A stretch of DNA of 8,613 nucleotides, from assembly GCA_900321945.1 (NCBI GenBank), contig ONXY01000342.1:1-8613 (forward strand). The letters are read 5' to 3'. The translations under genes were made by a program, and so were the position numbers. Below the pieces are notes generated by a model. It did no database searches and was not told where the DNA came from. It worked only from the letters and a program-made list of their open reading frames with translations. Shown here one piece after another: positions 1-6,262 of this stretch (within the stretch, counting starts at the first letter, position 1; the number at the start of each line of letters is the position of its first letter). Origin of the DNA: an uncultured Eubacteriales bacterium. GTDB taxonomy: Bacteria; Bacillota_A; Clostridia; Christensenellales; Aristaeellaceae.

Positions 1-248
1 CCGCCGGCATATCCGCTGTGATGATAGTAAATCTTCTGATCCAGCTTCTTGCCGGTCAGCACGACTTTCGCGGCATTGACGATGATTACAAAATCACCGG
101 TATCCACATTGGGGGTGTAGATCGGCTTATTCTTTCCGCGCAGGATGTTCGCGACCTCGCTGGCCAGGCGGCCCAGCACCATCCCTTCCGCGTCCACAAC
201 GTACCATTTCCGGTCGATGTCCGCGGTCTTCGGTACAAACGTCTTCAA
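1..248 (-). CDS. rplM: 50S ribosomal protein L13, 5' part (C-terminal end lies outside the window)
   Basis: This is the N-terminal 82 residues or so of ribosomal protein L13, a large-subunit protein that binds 23S rRNA early in assembly. Seen directly: [19 protein letters not shown] near residues 15-33, [11 protein letters not shown] near 36-46, the [20 protein letters not shown] block, and [10 protein letters not shown] at the window edge. All are hallmarks of bacterial L13, which is about 145 residues long, so roughly 57% is visible. The start is TTG at 248-246, with a GGAGGG ribosome binding site six bases upstream. No ATG fits: the first in-frame ATG lies inside the conserved [10 protein letters not shown] segment. 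In most bacteria rpsI (S9) follows rplM, and it would lie to the left of this window. A promoter at 357-385 and a leader of about 100 nt precede the gene. Confidence 0.96.
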   Translation of the reverse strand, partial: MKTFVPKTADIDRKWYVVDAEGMVLGRLASEVANILRGKNKPIYTPNVDTGDFVIIVNAAKVVLTGKKLDQKIYYHHSGYAG

Positions 249-350
249 GGGTTTCCCTCCTCAAAATGGTCTCATTCCTGTGTCCGGCCGTGATGGTCGC
301 ACGTCCGGTCTGTTCAAAAGCTACCGGGGCTAGCGGAGCAATTGATACCA
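249..350 (-). promoter_or_regulatory. Structured 5' leader of rplM, candidate L13 autoregulatory leader
   Basis: The predicted transcript begins near 350 and has about 100 untranslated bases before the rplM TTG. Two hairpins are visible. At 320-334 a 4-bp GCTA/TAGC stem closes a 7-base loop. At 284-308 two 4-bp blocks (CCGG and CGTG, minus strand) pair with CACG and CCGG across one A/G mismatch, with a 7-base loop. Firmicutes are known to carry an L13 leader element in which L13 binds its own mRNA. I cannot verify a match to that consensus from memory, so the assignment rests on position and structure only. Confidence 0.45.
255..260 (-). promoter_or_regulatory. Ribosome binding site fixing the TTG start of rplM
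   Basis: On the minus strand GGAGGG stands six bases before the TTG codon at 248-246. This strong Shine-Dalgarno match with ideal spacing supports a non-ATG start for L13. Confidence 0.85.
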
Positions 351-356
351 ACGGCT

Positions 357-385
357 ATTTTATCTCAGTCTGCCGGACAAGTCAA
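357..385 (-). promoter_or_regulatory. Sigma-A-type promoter for rplM
   Basis: On the minus strand TTGACT (385-380) and TAAAAT (362-357) are separated by exactly 17 bases. This is a near-consensus vegetative promoter. Transcription should start near 350. Just upstream, three A-tracts (minus strand; T-runs at 389-395, 400-403 and 412-417) resemble an UP element, as expected for a highly expressed ribosomal protein operon. Confidence 0.85.
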
Positions 386-477
386 GGCTTTTTTTCAGCT
401 TTTCCCGGGCCTTTTTTCAGTGTTTCCGGCGGTTCTCCTTTCCACGGCGGGCCCTCTGTTTTTCGCCGGATGAAGCA

Positions 478-507
478 TTGCAAAACCATTCTTCCCTGTG
501 ATAAAAT
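478..507 (+). promoter_or_regulatory. Extended -10 promoter for the cysteine desulfurase
   Basis: TTGCAA (478-483) and TAAAAT (502-507) are 18 bases apart. TG at 499-500, one base before the -10 hexamer, makes an extended -10 element. Transcription would start near 513-514. That leaves a leader of about 27 bases containing the purine-rich ribosome binding site. It also excludes any translation start upstream of 513, including the ATG at 506. Confidence 0.75.
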
Positions 508-519
508 GCCGGACGGAAT

Positions 520-530
520 AAGGAGAGGGG
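520..530 (+). promoter_or_regulatory. Ribosome binding site of the cysteine desulfurase
   Basis: The purine run AAGGAGAGGGG ends nine bases before the CTG at 540. An in-frame TAA at 519-521 overlaps its first bases, so translation must start between this site and the conserved YLDNAATT segment. The nearest downstream ATG, at 612, is over 80 bases away and has no ribosome binding site of its own. Confidence 0.7.
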
Positions 531-539
531 GTCTTTTCG

Positions 540-1652
540 CTGGAGCACTATCTGGACAACGCCGCCACGACGCGGGTCTGCCCCGGAGCGGCTGATGCGG
601 CTCTGCGGGCAATGCTTGAAAGTTACGGCAATCCGTCTTCCACGCATCGGAAGGGCCGGGAAGCGGCGAAGCTGCTGGAGGAAAGCAGGAGCAGAGTCGC
701 GGAGGCGCTCGGTGCCGCCGCCTCGGAAGTGGTTTTCACTTCGGGCGGATCCGAAAGTGATACCTGGGCTCTGCTTTCCGGTGCGGAGAGCATGAAGCGC
801 AGGGGCCGGCATGTCATTTCCTCCCTGGTCGAGCACGACGCCGTCCGCCGGAGTCTGGAAGCGCTGGAGGAACGTGGTTTCGATGTCACAAGGCTGAAAC
901 CCGACGGAACGGGACGCATTGATCCGGAAGCGGTACGGCAGGCGCTGCGGGAAGACACCGTTCTCGTGTCCCTGATGATGGTGAATAATGAAACCGGGGC
1001 CGTCACGGATATCCGGGAGATTTCCCGGGTCATGAAACATGCCGGTTCCGGAGCGCTGCTGCATACTGACGCCGTGCAGGCGTTCAGAAAAGTACCTTTT
1101 TCCGCCCGTTCTCTCGGAGCGGATCTCATTTCGGTCAGCGGGCACAAAATTCACGCGCCGAAGGGAATCGGCGCGCTGTATATCCGGTCCGGACTCAGGC
1201 TGAAGCCCCTCATTCTCGGCGGAAACCAGGAATCCGGCCGCCGGGCCGGAACCGAGCCCCTGCCCCAGATAGCAGCTTTCGCCGCGGCCTGCGGAGAGGA
1301 TCCGGCCGCGGACAGGATCCGCGCTCTGAAAGATCTTGCCGTCTCCCGGCTTACCGCCGCGGTTCCGGAGCTTCAGTATCTCCGCACCGAAGCGCCGCAT
1401 ATTCTGAGCGTCTCCATGCCCGGCTGGCGCAGCGAAGTGCTGATGAATTTTCTGGAAACCCGGGAAATCAGCGTTTCCAAGTCCTCCGCCTGCAAGCAGG
1501 GAAAGCGCAGCCATGTGCTGGAGGCGCTGGGCCTTCGGCCTGAAGTCATCGACGGGGCTCTCCGGATCGGGCTCAGCCGGTATAATACGGAAGAGGATAT
1601 CGACGCGCTTGCCGCCGGCCTCTCGGACGCCCGCGGCCTCGCCCACCGCTGA
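540..1652 (+). CDS. Cysteine desulfurase, NifS/IscS-type class V aminotransferase (probable CTG start)
   Basis: This PLP enzyme converts L-cysteine to alanine and leaves a persulfide on an active-site cysteine, supplying sulfur for Fe-S clusters or tRNA thiolation in the cytoplasm. Seen, counting from CTG 540: YLDNAATT at residues 4-11, YGNPSSTH shortly after, VEH with the PLP-stacking His99, HTDAVQ with Asp177 and Gln180, SGHKIHAPKGIGALY with the Schiff-base Lys203, and SSACKQGKRSHVL with the catalytic Cys318. These correspond closely to the E. coli IscS active site. At 370 residues the length is normal. An ATG start at 612 would remove the conserved YLDNAATT segment, and no ATG, GTG or TTG lies in frame between the TAA at 519-521 and that ATG, so CTG at 540 is preferred. 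The gene is monocistronic, with its own promoter and a terminator downstream. The sulfur acceptor is not shown by neighbours. Sequence alone does not separate an Fe-S role from a tRNA-thiolation role. Confidence 0.93.
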   Translation: MEHYLDNAATTRVCPGAADAALRAMLESYGNPSSTHRKGREAAKLLEESRSRVAEALGAAASEVVFTSGGSESDTWALLSGAESMKRRGRHVISSLVEHDAVRRSLEALEERGFDVTRLKPDGTGRIDPEAVRQALREDTVLVSLMMVNNETGAVTDIREISRVMKHAGSGALLHTDAVQAFRKVPFSARSLGADLISVSGHKIHAPKGIGALYIRSGLRLKPLILGGNQESGRRAGTEPLPQIAAFAAACGEDPAADRIRALKDLAVSRLTAAVPELQYLRTEAPHILSVSMPGWRSEVLMNFLETREISVSKSSACKQGKRSHVLEALGLRPEVIDGALRIGLSRYNTEEDIDALAAGLSDARGLAHR

Positions 1653-1682
1653 CCGGCGGATCCGGACGAACCGGGCGGCGTG

Positions 1683-1715
1683 TGAAAAGAACCGGCCCGC
1701 AGCCGGTTCTTTTCA
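1683..1715. terminator. Bidirectional intrinsic terminator between convergent genes
   Basis: A perfect 14-bp inverted repeat (1683-1696 with 1702-1715) encloses the 5-base loop CCGCA. Its core is AAAAGAACCGGC, so both strands give a GC-rich upper stem followed by a TTCTTTT run. It lies 30 bases after the desulfurase stop codon. On the other strand its first three bases are the TGA stop of the HAD phosphatase gene, so that stop codon is part of the stem. Confidence 0.9.
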
Positions 1716-2324
1716 GTATTCGACGCCCAGTTCCTTCAGCTTCCGCTCAAGTTCCTCCGCGTCCCCGTGAAACACGATTCCGTGCCATCCGCAGGCGACG
1801 GCTCCGGCCACGTTTGCCGTCGAGTCGTCTATGAAGACGCATTCCTCCTCCCGGAGAGAAAACTCCTCCGTGAACAGGCGGTAGATGACCGGGTTCGGTT
1901 TCACCGTCCTCACAAAGGCGGAAACCATCGTGCCGTCAAAGTACCGGCTCACGGGCATGGGGTTCCAGTAAGCCGGCTGGCCTGTGCTGGCGTTGCTGAG
2001 CAGATAGATGCCGTACCCCGCGTTCTTCAGTTTTCGCACGATTTCCTCCATGCCGGGTATCATCTCGCGGGGAGCCGCCCAGTTGTTCAGCAGATTTTTC
2101 GCCGGTTCCCGCAGTCTTTCCGGAATCCTCGCCAGAACAAGAGGCTCCGCCGTCTTTTCCGACAGGACGCCCAGATCCATCTGCGCCCATTCCACGCTCT
2201 GAAACAGTTCGCGCGTAATCGTCTTCCTGTCCTCCGAATCCGTGATGCCCCCCCGGGTCATAAACCATTCCGGATCGAACCGGAGCAGCACGTTTCCCAT
2301 ATCAAAAACAATATTGCGGATCAT
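1713..2324 (-). CDS. HAD-superfamily phosphatase, YihX-like (subfamily IA)
   Basis: This 203-residue protein is a haloacid dehalogenase-fold hydrolase, probably a cytoplasmic phosphatase acting on a small phosphorylated metabolite. Motifs seen: motif I VFDMGNVL with nucleophile Asp8, an alpha-helical cap at about residues 20-85, motif II LLSNAS with Ser110, motif III Lys142 in VKPNP, and motif IV FIDDSTAN with Asp166 and Asp167. The usual second Asp of motif I (DxD) is Gly10. This is normal in the FDLGNV branch, which includes E. coli YihX, a glucose-1-phosphate phosphatase, so activity is not excluded. The ATG at 2324-2322 follows GGGAGGAG with good spacing. It is the last gene of the leftward cluster, 82 bases after the methyltransferase, and ends inside a terminator. 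The substrate cannot be inferred. Confidence 0.88.
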   Translation of the reverse strand: MIRNIVFDMGNVLLRFDPEWFMTRGGITDSEDRKTITRELFQSVEWAQMDLGVLSEKTAEPLVLARIPERLREPAKNLLNNWAAPREMIPGMEEIVRKLKNAGYGIYLLSNASTGQPAYWNPMPVSRYFDGTMVSAFVRTVKPNPVIYRLFTEEFSLREEECVFIDDSTANVAGAVACGWHGIVFHGDAEELERKLKELGVEY

Positions 2325-2406
2325 CTTTTCTCCTCCCGGCCGCGTTCAGGCGTCGGCCTTTTTCTGATATATCTTTTTCCCGCCGGCCGCGGAACCTTAT
2401 CCCGTT

Positions 2407-3711
2407 TCACACGATAAGCCGGCCGTTCCGGAGGCCCTTCGGATAATGGTTCTTCATCAGGCCGCCGCTTCCCTTCCCCCATCCGAGGATGAAGCCCTGA
2501 AATTCCATCAGCGTCCAGCCCTCCATACCGCCCTGCAGCGTCTCTCCGGCCAGGTACCGCAGCGCTTCCTCGCCGCTCAGCGCGGCGCGGGGGCTTTCCG
2601 TCAGCACGCCGCTCATGGCCGCGGCATGATCAGGAACCAGGGTCTTCCCCCGGATTTCAGCGAGATGAAGGCCCAGGCGCAGCACCCGTATACCGGACAG
2701 ATCCGGAATATCCGGCGCCAGGGTCAGCGTCCCTCCCAGGCATGCGTCCGGCTCAGGCAGTTTCAGCCCCGCCTCACGCCACATTCTTCCCTGTTCCCGG
2801 CTGATCCGGAACGCGGCTTTCCCCTCCGTTCTGCGGGGTGCCGCGTTCCCTTTCCTTCTCAGCAGGGCGGCGAACTGTCCCTCTCCCCGGGCTCTGTGGG
2901 GCCAGCATGTAAACATGCCGTCCTTCCCGTCGACGCCGGGAAGCTGAAAAGCCTCGGGTTCAAAATCCGGAAACTCGGACAGAAACCAGCGGATCTGTTC
3001 TTCGTTTTCCGCCGGATGAAATGTGCAGGTGGCGTAAACCAGCCTTCCTCCGGGCCGGACAAGCGCGGCTGCGGAGCGAAGGATTTCCCGCTGCCGCGGT
3101 ACGCACCCGAGTGCTTTTTCCGGGCTCCATTCCTTCCGGCTTTCCGGTTCTCTGCGGAACATTCCCTCTCCGCTGCAGGGAACGTCCGCCATCACGCCGT
3201 CGAATCCCTCCGGCCACCTTGCCGCCAGCTGCTCAGGCCAGGCGCATGTGACAATGGAATTCATAATCCCCATCCGTTCCAGATTGCGGCTCAGCACCGC
3301 CGTTCTTTTCGGAATCGGCTCGTTGCATATCAGAAGGCCCCGTCCCTTCATGGCCGCGCCCATCTGAGTGGACTTTCCGCCCGGTGCCGCGCACAGGTCC
3401 AGAATTCTTTCCCCGGGACGGGCGGCCATCACTTCCGCCGGAATCATGGCGCCGGGCTCCTGAAGGTAAAAAGCCCCGGCTTCATGGGCCGCGGTGACGC
3501 CCGCCGGAGAATCATCCGCCAGCTCCCAGCCGTCGCCGCACCAGGCGATTTTGCCCTTCGCGTCCCGGAACGGCGCCCCGCCGTTCCGGGACGGGTTCAT
3601 CCGGATTCCACGGACGGAAGGTTTTTCCATTTCCCGCAAAAAAGAGGGCAGCTCTTCTCCCAGCTGCTCCCCCACTCTTTTAACAAATGCTTCCGGAAGG
3701 CAAACGCTCAT
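2407..3711 (-). CDS. rsmF: 16S rRNA (cytosine-C5)-methyltransferase, RsmF/NOL1-NOP2-Sun family
   Basis: This SAM-dependent enzyme probably makes m5C in rRNA. In 434 residues, counting from ATG 3711: an N-terminal segment with VRGIRMNP (33-40); FYLQEPGAMIPAEVM (81-95); SAM motif I LDLCAAPGGKS (104-114); motif IV DVPCSGEGMFRR, where Cys179 is expected to release the product; and motif VI YATCTF with Cys229, the expected nucleophile. PHRARGEGQFAALLRRK (271-287) and a C-terminal region ending GLRNGRLIV match the RsmF-type RNA-binding tail. Length is slightly below the usual 450-480. The exact target base cannot be read from sequence. An alternative GTG start five codons upstream (3726) is less likely, because those codons are the ribosome binding site itself. 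The ATG overlaps the TGA of the upstream ATPase as ATGA. Confidence 0.92.
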   Translation of the reverse strand: MSVCLPEAFVKRVGEQLGEELPSFLREMEKPSVRGIRMNPSRNGGAPFRDAKGKIAWCGDGWELADDSPAGVTAAHEAGAFYLQEPGAMIPAEVMAARPGERILDLCAAPGGKSTQMGAAMKGRGLLICNEPIPKRTAVLSRNLERMGIMNSIVTCAWPEQLAARWPEGFDGVMADVPCSGEGMFRREPESRKEWSPEKALGCVPRQREILRSAAALVRPGGRLVYATCTFHPAENEEQIRWFLSEFPDFEPEAFQLPGVDGKDGMFTCWPHRARGEGQFAALLRRKGNAAPRRTEGKAAFRISREQGRMWREAGLKLPEPDACLGGTLTLAPDIPDLSGIRVLRLGLHLAEIRGKTLVPDHAAAMSGVLTESPRAALSGEEALRYLAGETLQGGMEGWTLMEFQGFILGWGKGSGGLMKNHYPKGLRNGRLIV

Positions 3712-4397
3712 TCTTCCTCCATCCACTCGGGAACCATATGCCGTCTGATCTCAAGCGTCGGAGTGGACAGCGTGCACGCTTTCAGCACCTCAGGTTCTCC
3801 GGAAGTCAGTACCCGGACGTTTCCGAGGCGTTCCGCGCAGGCCAGAACCGTTTTCTCCCCCTCTTCCACCATGGCAGGTTCCGTCCGCTCCGCCAGATTG
3901 GTGTTATTGATGATCCAGTCGATTCCCAGACGTCCGCGCCGGCTGATCCGCTCCGCGAGATCCAGAATATCATCCGCGGTCCCGGTCAGCGGGCGCATAC
4001 AGTTGACCACCAGTATGGACAGGGTTTCCCGCCTGCGGGCCGCGAAGCTCGGAGCGTATCTTCCCAGCGCGGCTGCGCCGGTATCGTCGCCGCCCACGTC
4101 AAACAGGACGCGGTCTCCGGGGATTTCGAACACGCTCTGAATTTCAGCCGGAAGCGCGGGGATGTCCACGGTGCTGAGCGCGAAGGTGGGCATCAGCACA
4201 CGGATTCCGGCAGCCCCCAGCTCCTCCGCCTTCTCAGCGCTGCGGAAATAGGGATTGACGATATCCAGATCCACCAGCGTTGTCCGCTCTCCCCGCGCGG
4301 CGGACCGGAGCGCCAGATTCAGCGCCAGTTCGGTTTTCCCGCTCCCGTAGTTGCCTGTCAGCACCGTATATCTGGGAAAAATGATTTCGGTTTTCAT
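3708..4397 (-). CDS. P-loop ATPase/GTPase of unknown function (CobQ/ParA/MinD-like fold)
   Basis: This 229-residue protein has the pattern of a SIMIBI-class P-loop NTPase. Seen: Walker A GNYGSGKTE (residues 15-23); a switch I-like LVDLDIVNPYFR (41-52); a Walker B/switch II-like VLFDVGGDDTG (97-107); and INNTNL (163-168), a position where such folds contact the nucleotide base. The Walker A lacks the early 'signature' lysine of ParA/MinD proteins (KGGxGKT), so it is not a typical partitioning ATPase. No transmembrane segment or metal-binding cysteine cluster is obvious. It starts at the ATG within an ATGA overlap with the membrane-protein gene upstream and ends in another ATGA overlap with rsmF, so it is probably translationally coupled on both sides. 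Function is unknown. A switch that works with the adjacent membrane protein is only an inference from gene order. Confidence 0.85.
   Translation of the reverse strand: MKTEIIFPRYTVLTGNYGSGKTELALNLALRSAARGERTTLVDLDIVNPYFRSAEKAEELGAAGIRVLMPTFALSTVDIPALPAEIQSVFEIPGDRVLFDVGGDDTGAAALGRYAPSFAARRRETLSILVVNCMRPLTGTADDILDLAERISRRGRLGIDWIINNTNLAERTEPAMVEEGEKTVLACAERLGNVRVLTSGEPEVLKACTLSTPTLEIRRHMVPEWMEEE
3715..3720 (-). promoter_or_regulatory. Ribosome binding site deciding the rsmF start
   Basis: GGAGGA lies three bases before the ATG at 3711-3709, inside the last codons of the ATPase gene. The in-frame GTG at 3726 has no purine-rich site upstream, so the ATG within the ATGA overlap is chosen. Confidence 0.7.
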
Positions 4398-5158
4398 CGG
4401 GGATCCTCATTCTCAGCCTTCCAGCTGCGGGGATAAACCGGCCTGCGGTAAGCCTCTTTCCGGTCTATCAGCTGATCCGGAGCCGGGCTTCCCTCGTCCT
4501 GTTTTTCCGACAGAAGCGCGGCGACTCTGTTTCTTCTTCTTGGCCGGATTGCCTGTTCAAACCTGGCGGTCGTTTTTTCCTCTTCCTGCAGCCTTTCTCC
4601 CGGAAGTGGATACCGGTACGGCGCCCCCGCTTCTTCAGGCGGATTCCGCCGGGCTCTTCCCGCAGGAACCGGCCGGCGGAAAGCCCTGTACGGATTCTCC
4701 GCATCGGAATCTCCGGACGGTTCGTCTGACATCCAGTTCGCATAACGCTGATCGGGAATCGCCGCGGGCCGCCCGCCCGGAACGGTACGGACCGGAAGCG
4801 GTTCCCTTCCGGGAACCGGGTTTTCCTCCCTTACCGCGGTTTCCGCAGGCGTGTCCGCGGCGGACGCATCGGCCTCTTCGAACTCTTCCGCCGCATCCGG
4901 AGTCTCCGGGAGCCTGCTTTTCCCGCGCAGCCTGCGGCTCCGCCATACACGGTACGGCTGCCATCGGAACAGATAGACCGTCAGGTCCAGCGCCAGCCCC
5001 ACGGCGCACAGTCCCAGGGCAAGGATTTTCCAGTGCTGGCCGATCCAGCCCGCCAGCGTCATCCGGTCCGGTGAGAACACCGTATTCCAGATTTCGGCGC
5101 TCAGCATCCGGACCCAGCCCATCAGCGCCTGAAACAGTGTGTTTGCCAGGGTTCCCAT
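4394..5158 (-). CDS. Hypothetical single-pass membrane protein with a long disordered tail
   Basis: I do not recognise a family for this 254-residue protein. Residues 1-40 are moderately hydrophobic and could form amphipathic helices. One clear membrane segment spans about residues 43-64 (WKILALGLCAVGLALDLTVY). It is followed by a strongly basic stretch (RVWRSRRLRGKSR), which by the positive-inside rule places the remaining 190 residues in the cytoplasm. That tail is rich in Pro, Glu, Arg and Ala, looks disordered, and repeats a short PYR/AYR motif at 68-70, 156-158, 180-182 and 236-238. The ATG at 5158 has AAAGGAG eight bases upstream. The gene begins 30 bases after cdaR and overlaps the P-loop ATPase by ATGA, so the two products may act together. 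A scaffold or docking role at the membrane is plausible but unproven. Confidence 0.8.
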   Translation of the reverse strand: MGTLANTLFQALMGWVRMLSAEIWNTVFSPDRMTLAGWIGQHWKILALGLCAVGLALDLTVYLFRWQPYRVWRSRRLRGKSRLPETPDAAEEFEEADASAADTPAETAVREENPVPGREPLPVRTVPGGRPAAIPDQRYANWMSDEPSGDSDAENPYRAFRRPVPAGRARRNPPEEAGAPYRYPLPGERLQEEEKTTARFEQAIRPRRRNRVAALLSEKQDEGSPAPDQLIDRKEAYRRPVYPRSWKAENEDPR

Positions 5159-5188
5159 GCCAGCTGCTCCTTTACCCGCGGCCGCGGA

Positions 5189-6262
5189 TTACGTCTGACC
5201 GGCGGGTTCCACATCCACCGTCACGGTAATGGTATCGTTGCTCAGCACGGAATCCTCGCTGGGCTTTGAAACTTTGATCTGAAAGCTGGTTGTGTCCGTA
5301 AGGCCCTTCAGATCCACATAATGCTCGCTCAGCGCCAGTTCCGTCATCTGACTGAGGACTTCGCCCCGGGCTGCGACGGTAATGCTCTCAGGGCTGATAT
5401 GCACAGCGCGGACCTGGTATCCCTTCGCGACCTGGTTGATCGTGTCGATCAGTTCCTCCGTCTCAAATGTTCTGGTAGGAAGAATGGTGGTTTCCAGCAC
5501 TACGCTGTCCAGCATGACGTTGTCGTAGCTGATATCCAGCAGGTCGCTCTGAATTTCCTCCCCGCTCCGGTTGTAAAGCGTCAGTCTTGCCGTCAGAACC
5601 GACGTCCCCTCGTTCCATTCCACTTCCTCCGGATCCAGAAACACCCTGGCTCTGCTGACGCTGCTCACAAGGTCCCGCGGACCGCTTACCACCACGAGCG
5701 GAGGATCGACGTTCGGCGTGGACATGTACCAGCCCTCCGGGGTCTCCCCGGTTATGGACACGGATACGGGAATCCTGTAACGGACCACATATTCCTCCAC
5801 CTGAACCGTTACGCTGGAGGGAGAAAGGCTTGTGATCCTCCCGTAGCTTGAGGATGTGCTGCTCAGCAGTCTGAGCTCCTGCTGTCCCACGGAGGTGATC
5901 CGGCTCAGATCCACCCGGACGTTGTAGTTGGATATGTCTGCGTTTTCATACCGCTGCTGCGGCACGGCGGCCACCGCCGTCACGCTGCCGAGCGCCTCGC
6001 TCAGGTTGCTGACGACGATAAATCCGTTCCGTTTCATTGTTTCGCTGCCCGCGACATTTACGGACACGTCGTTGAAAACCTTGTCCCGCGTAATCGTTTC
6101 GTCCTGGCTGATCAGTCCGGCCCACAGAAACACGCTGATCAGAATCGCGAGCGCTTTGAATCCCCCGTTGTGTAAAATCAGATGCTTCAGAACCCGGAGC
6201 AGCGTCTCCCAGGGGCTTTCCTTTTTCTTTTCCTGACCCGGATTGTCATTATTCTTGCTCAT
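5189..6262 (-). CDS. cdaR: CdaR, YbbR-domain regulator of diadenylate cyclase
   Basis: CdaR is the membrane-anchored partner of the diadenylate cyclase CdaA and modulates c-di-AMP synthesis. This copy has 357 residues: a charged cytoplasmic N-terminus (1-33), one membrane anchor at about 34-52 (FKALAILISVFLWAGLI), then an extracytoplasmic region. The outer region divides into about three YbbR-like repeats, roughly 62-158, 160-256 and 258-352, each beta-rich with segments such as VSVNVAG, IPVSVSITG and YQVRAVHISPESITV. Bacillus subtilis CdaR has four such domains, so this copy is somewhat short. The ATG at 6262-6260 overlaps the cdaA stop (ATGA), with GGAGGG ten bases upstream. The reading frame stays open for 91 more codons upstream, but that part lies antisense-free within cdaA and has no YbbR or membrane features. 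The stop is TAA at 5191-5189. Confidence 0.93.
   Translation of the reverse strand: MSKNNDNPGQEKKKESPWETLLRVLKHLILHNGGFKALAILISVFLWAGLISQDETITRDKVFNDVSVNVAGSETMKRNGFIVVSNLSEALGSVTAVAAVPQQRYENADISNYNVRVDLSRITSVGQQELRLLSSTSSSYGRITSLSPSSVTVQVEEYVVRYRIPVSVSITGETPEGWYMSTPNVDPPLVVVSGPRDLVSSVSRARVFLDPEEVEWNEGTSVLTARLTLYNRSGEEIQSDLLDISYDNVMLDSVVLETTILPTRTFETEELIDTINQVAKGYQVRAVHISPESITVAARGEVLSQMTELALSEHYVDLKGLTDTTSFQIKVSKPSEDSVLSNDTITVTVDVEPAGQT

Noticed and set aside
506..595. ATG at 506 as a start for the desulfurase, by frameshift
   Set aside because: It lies at the end of the -10 box, upstream of the predicted transcript start, and reads in a different frame with no family resemblance.
417..1646. 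Long open frame (409 codons) on the minus strand
   Set aside because: It lies fully antisense to the well-supported cysteine desulfurase and gives a low-complexity Gly/Arg/Pro-rich translation with no recognisable domain. It is a by-product of high-GC codon use.
2325..2406. Separate promoter or terminator before the HAD gene
   Set aside because: A GATATAT stretch and a repeated CCGGCCGCG (2336-2344 and 2383-2391) are present, but no convincing -35/-10 pair and no stem followed by a T-run. Repeats of this kind are expected by chance at this GC content.
2446..4140. 564-codon open frame on the plus strand
   Set aside because: It is antisense to rsmF and the P-loop ATPase, both of which have clear motifs. 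It has no ribosome binding site and no domain.
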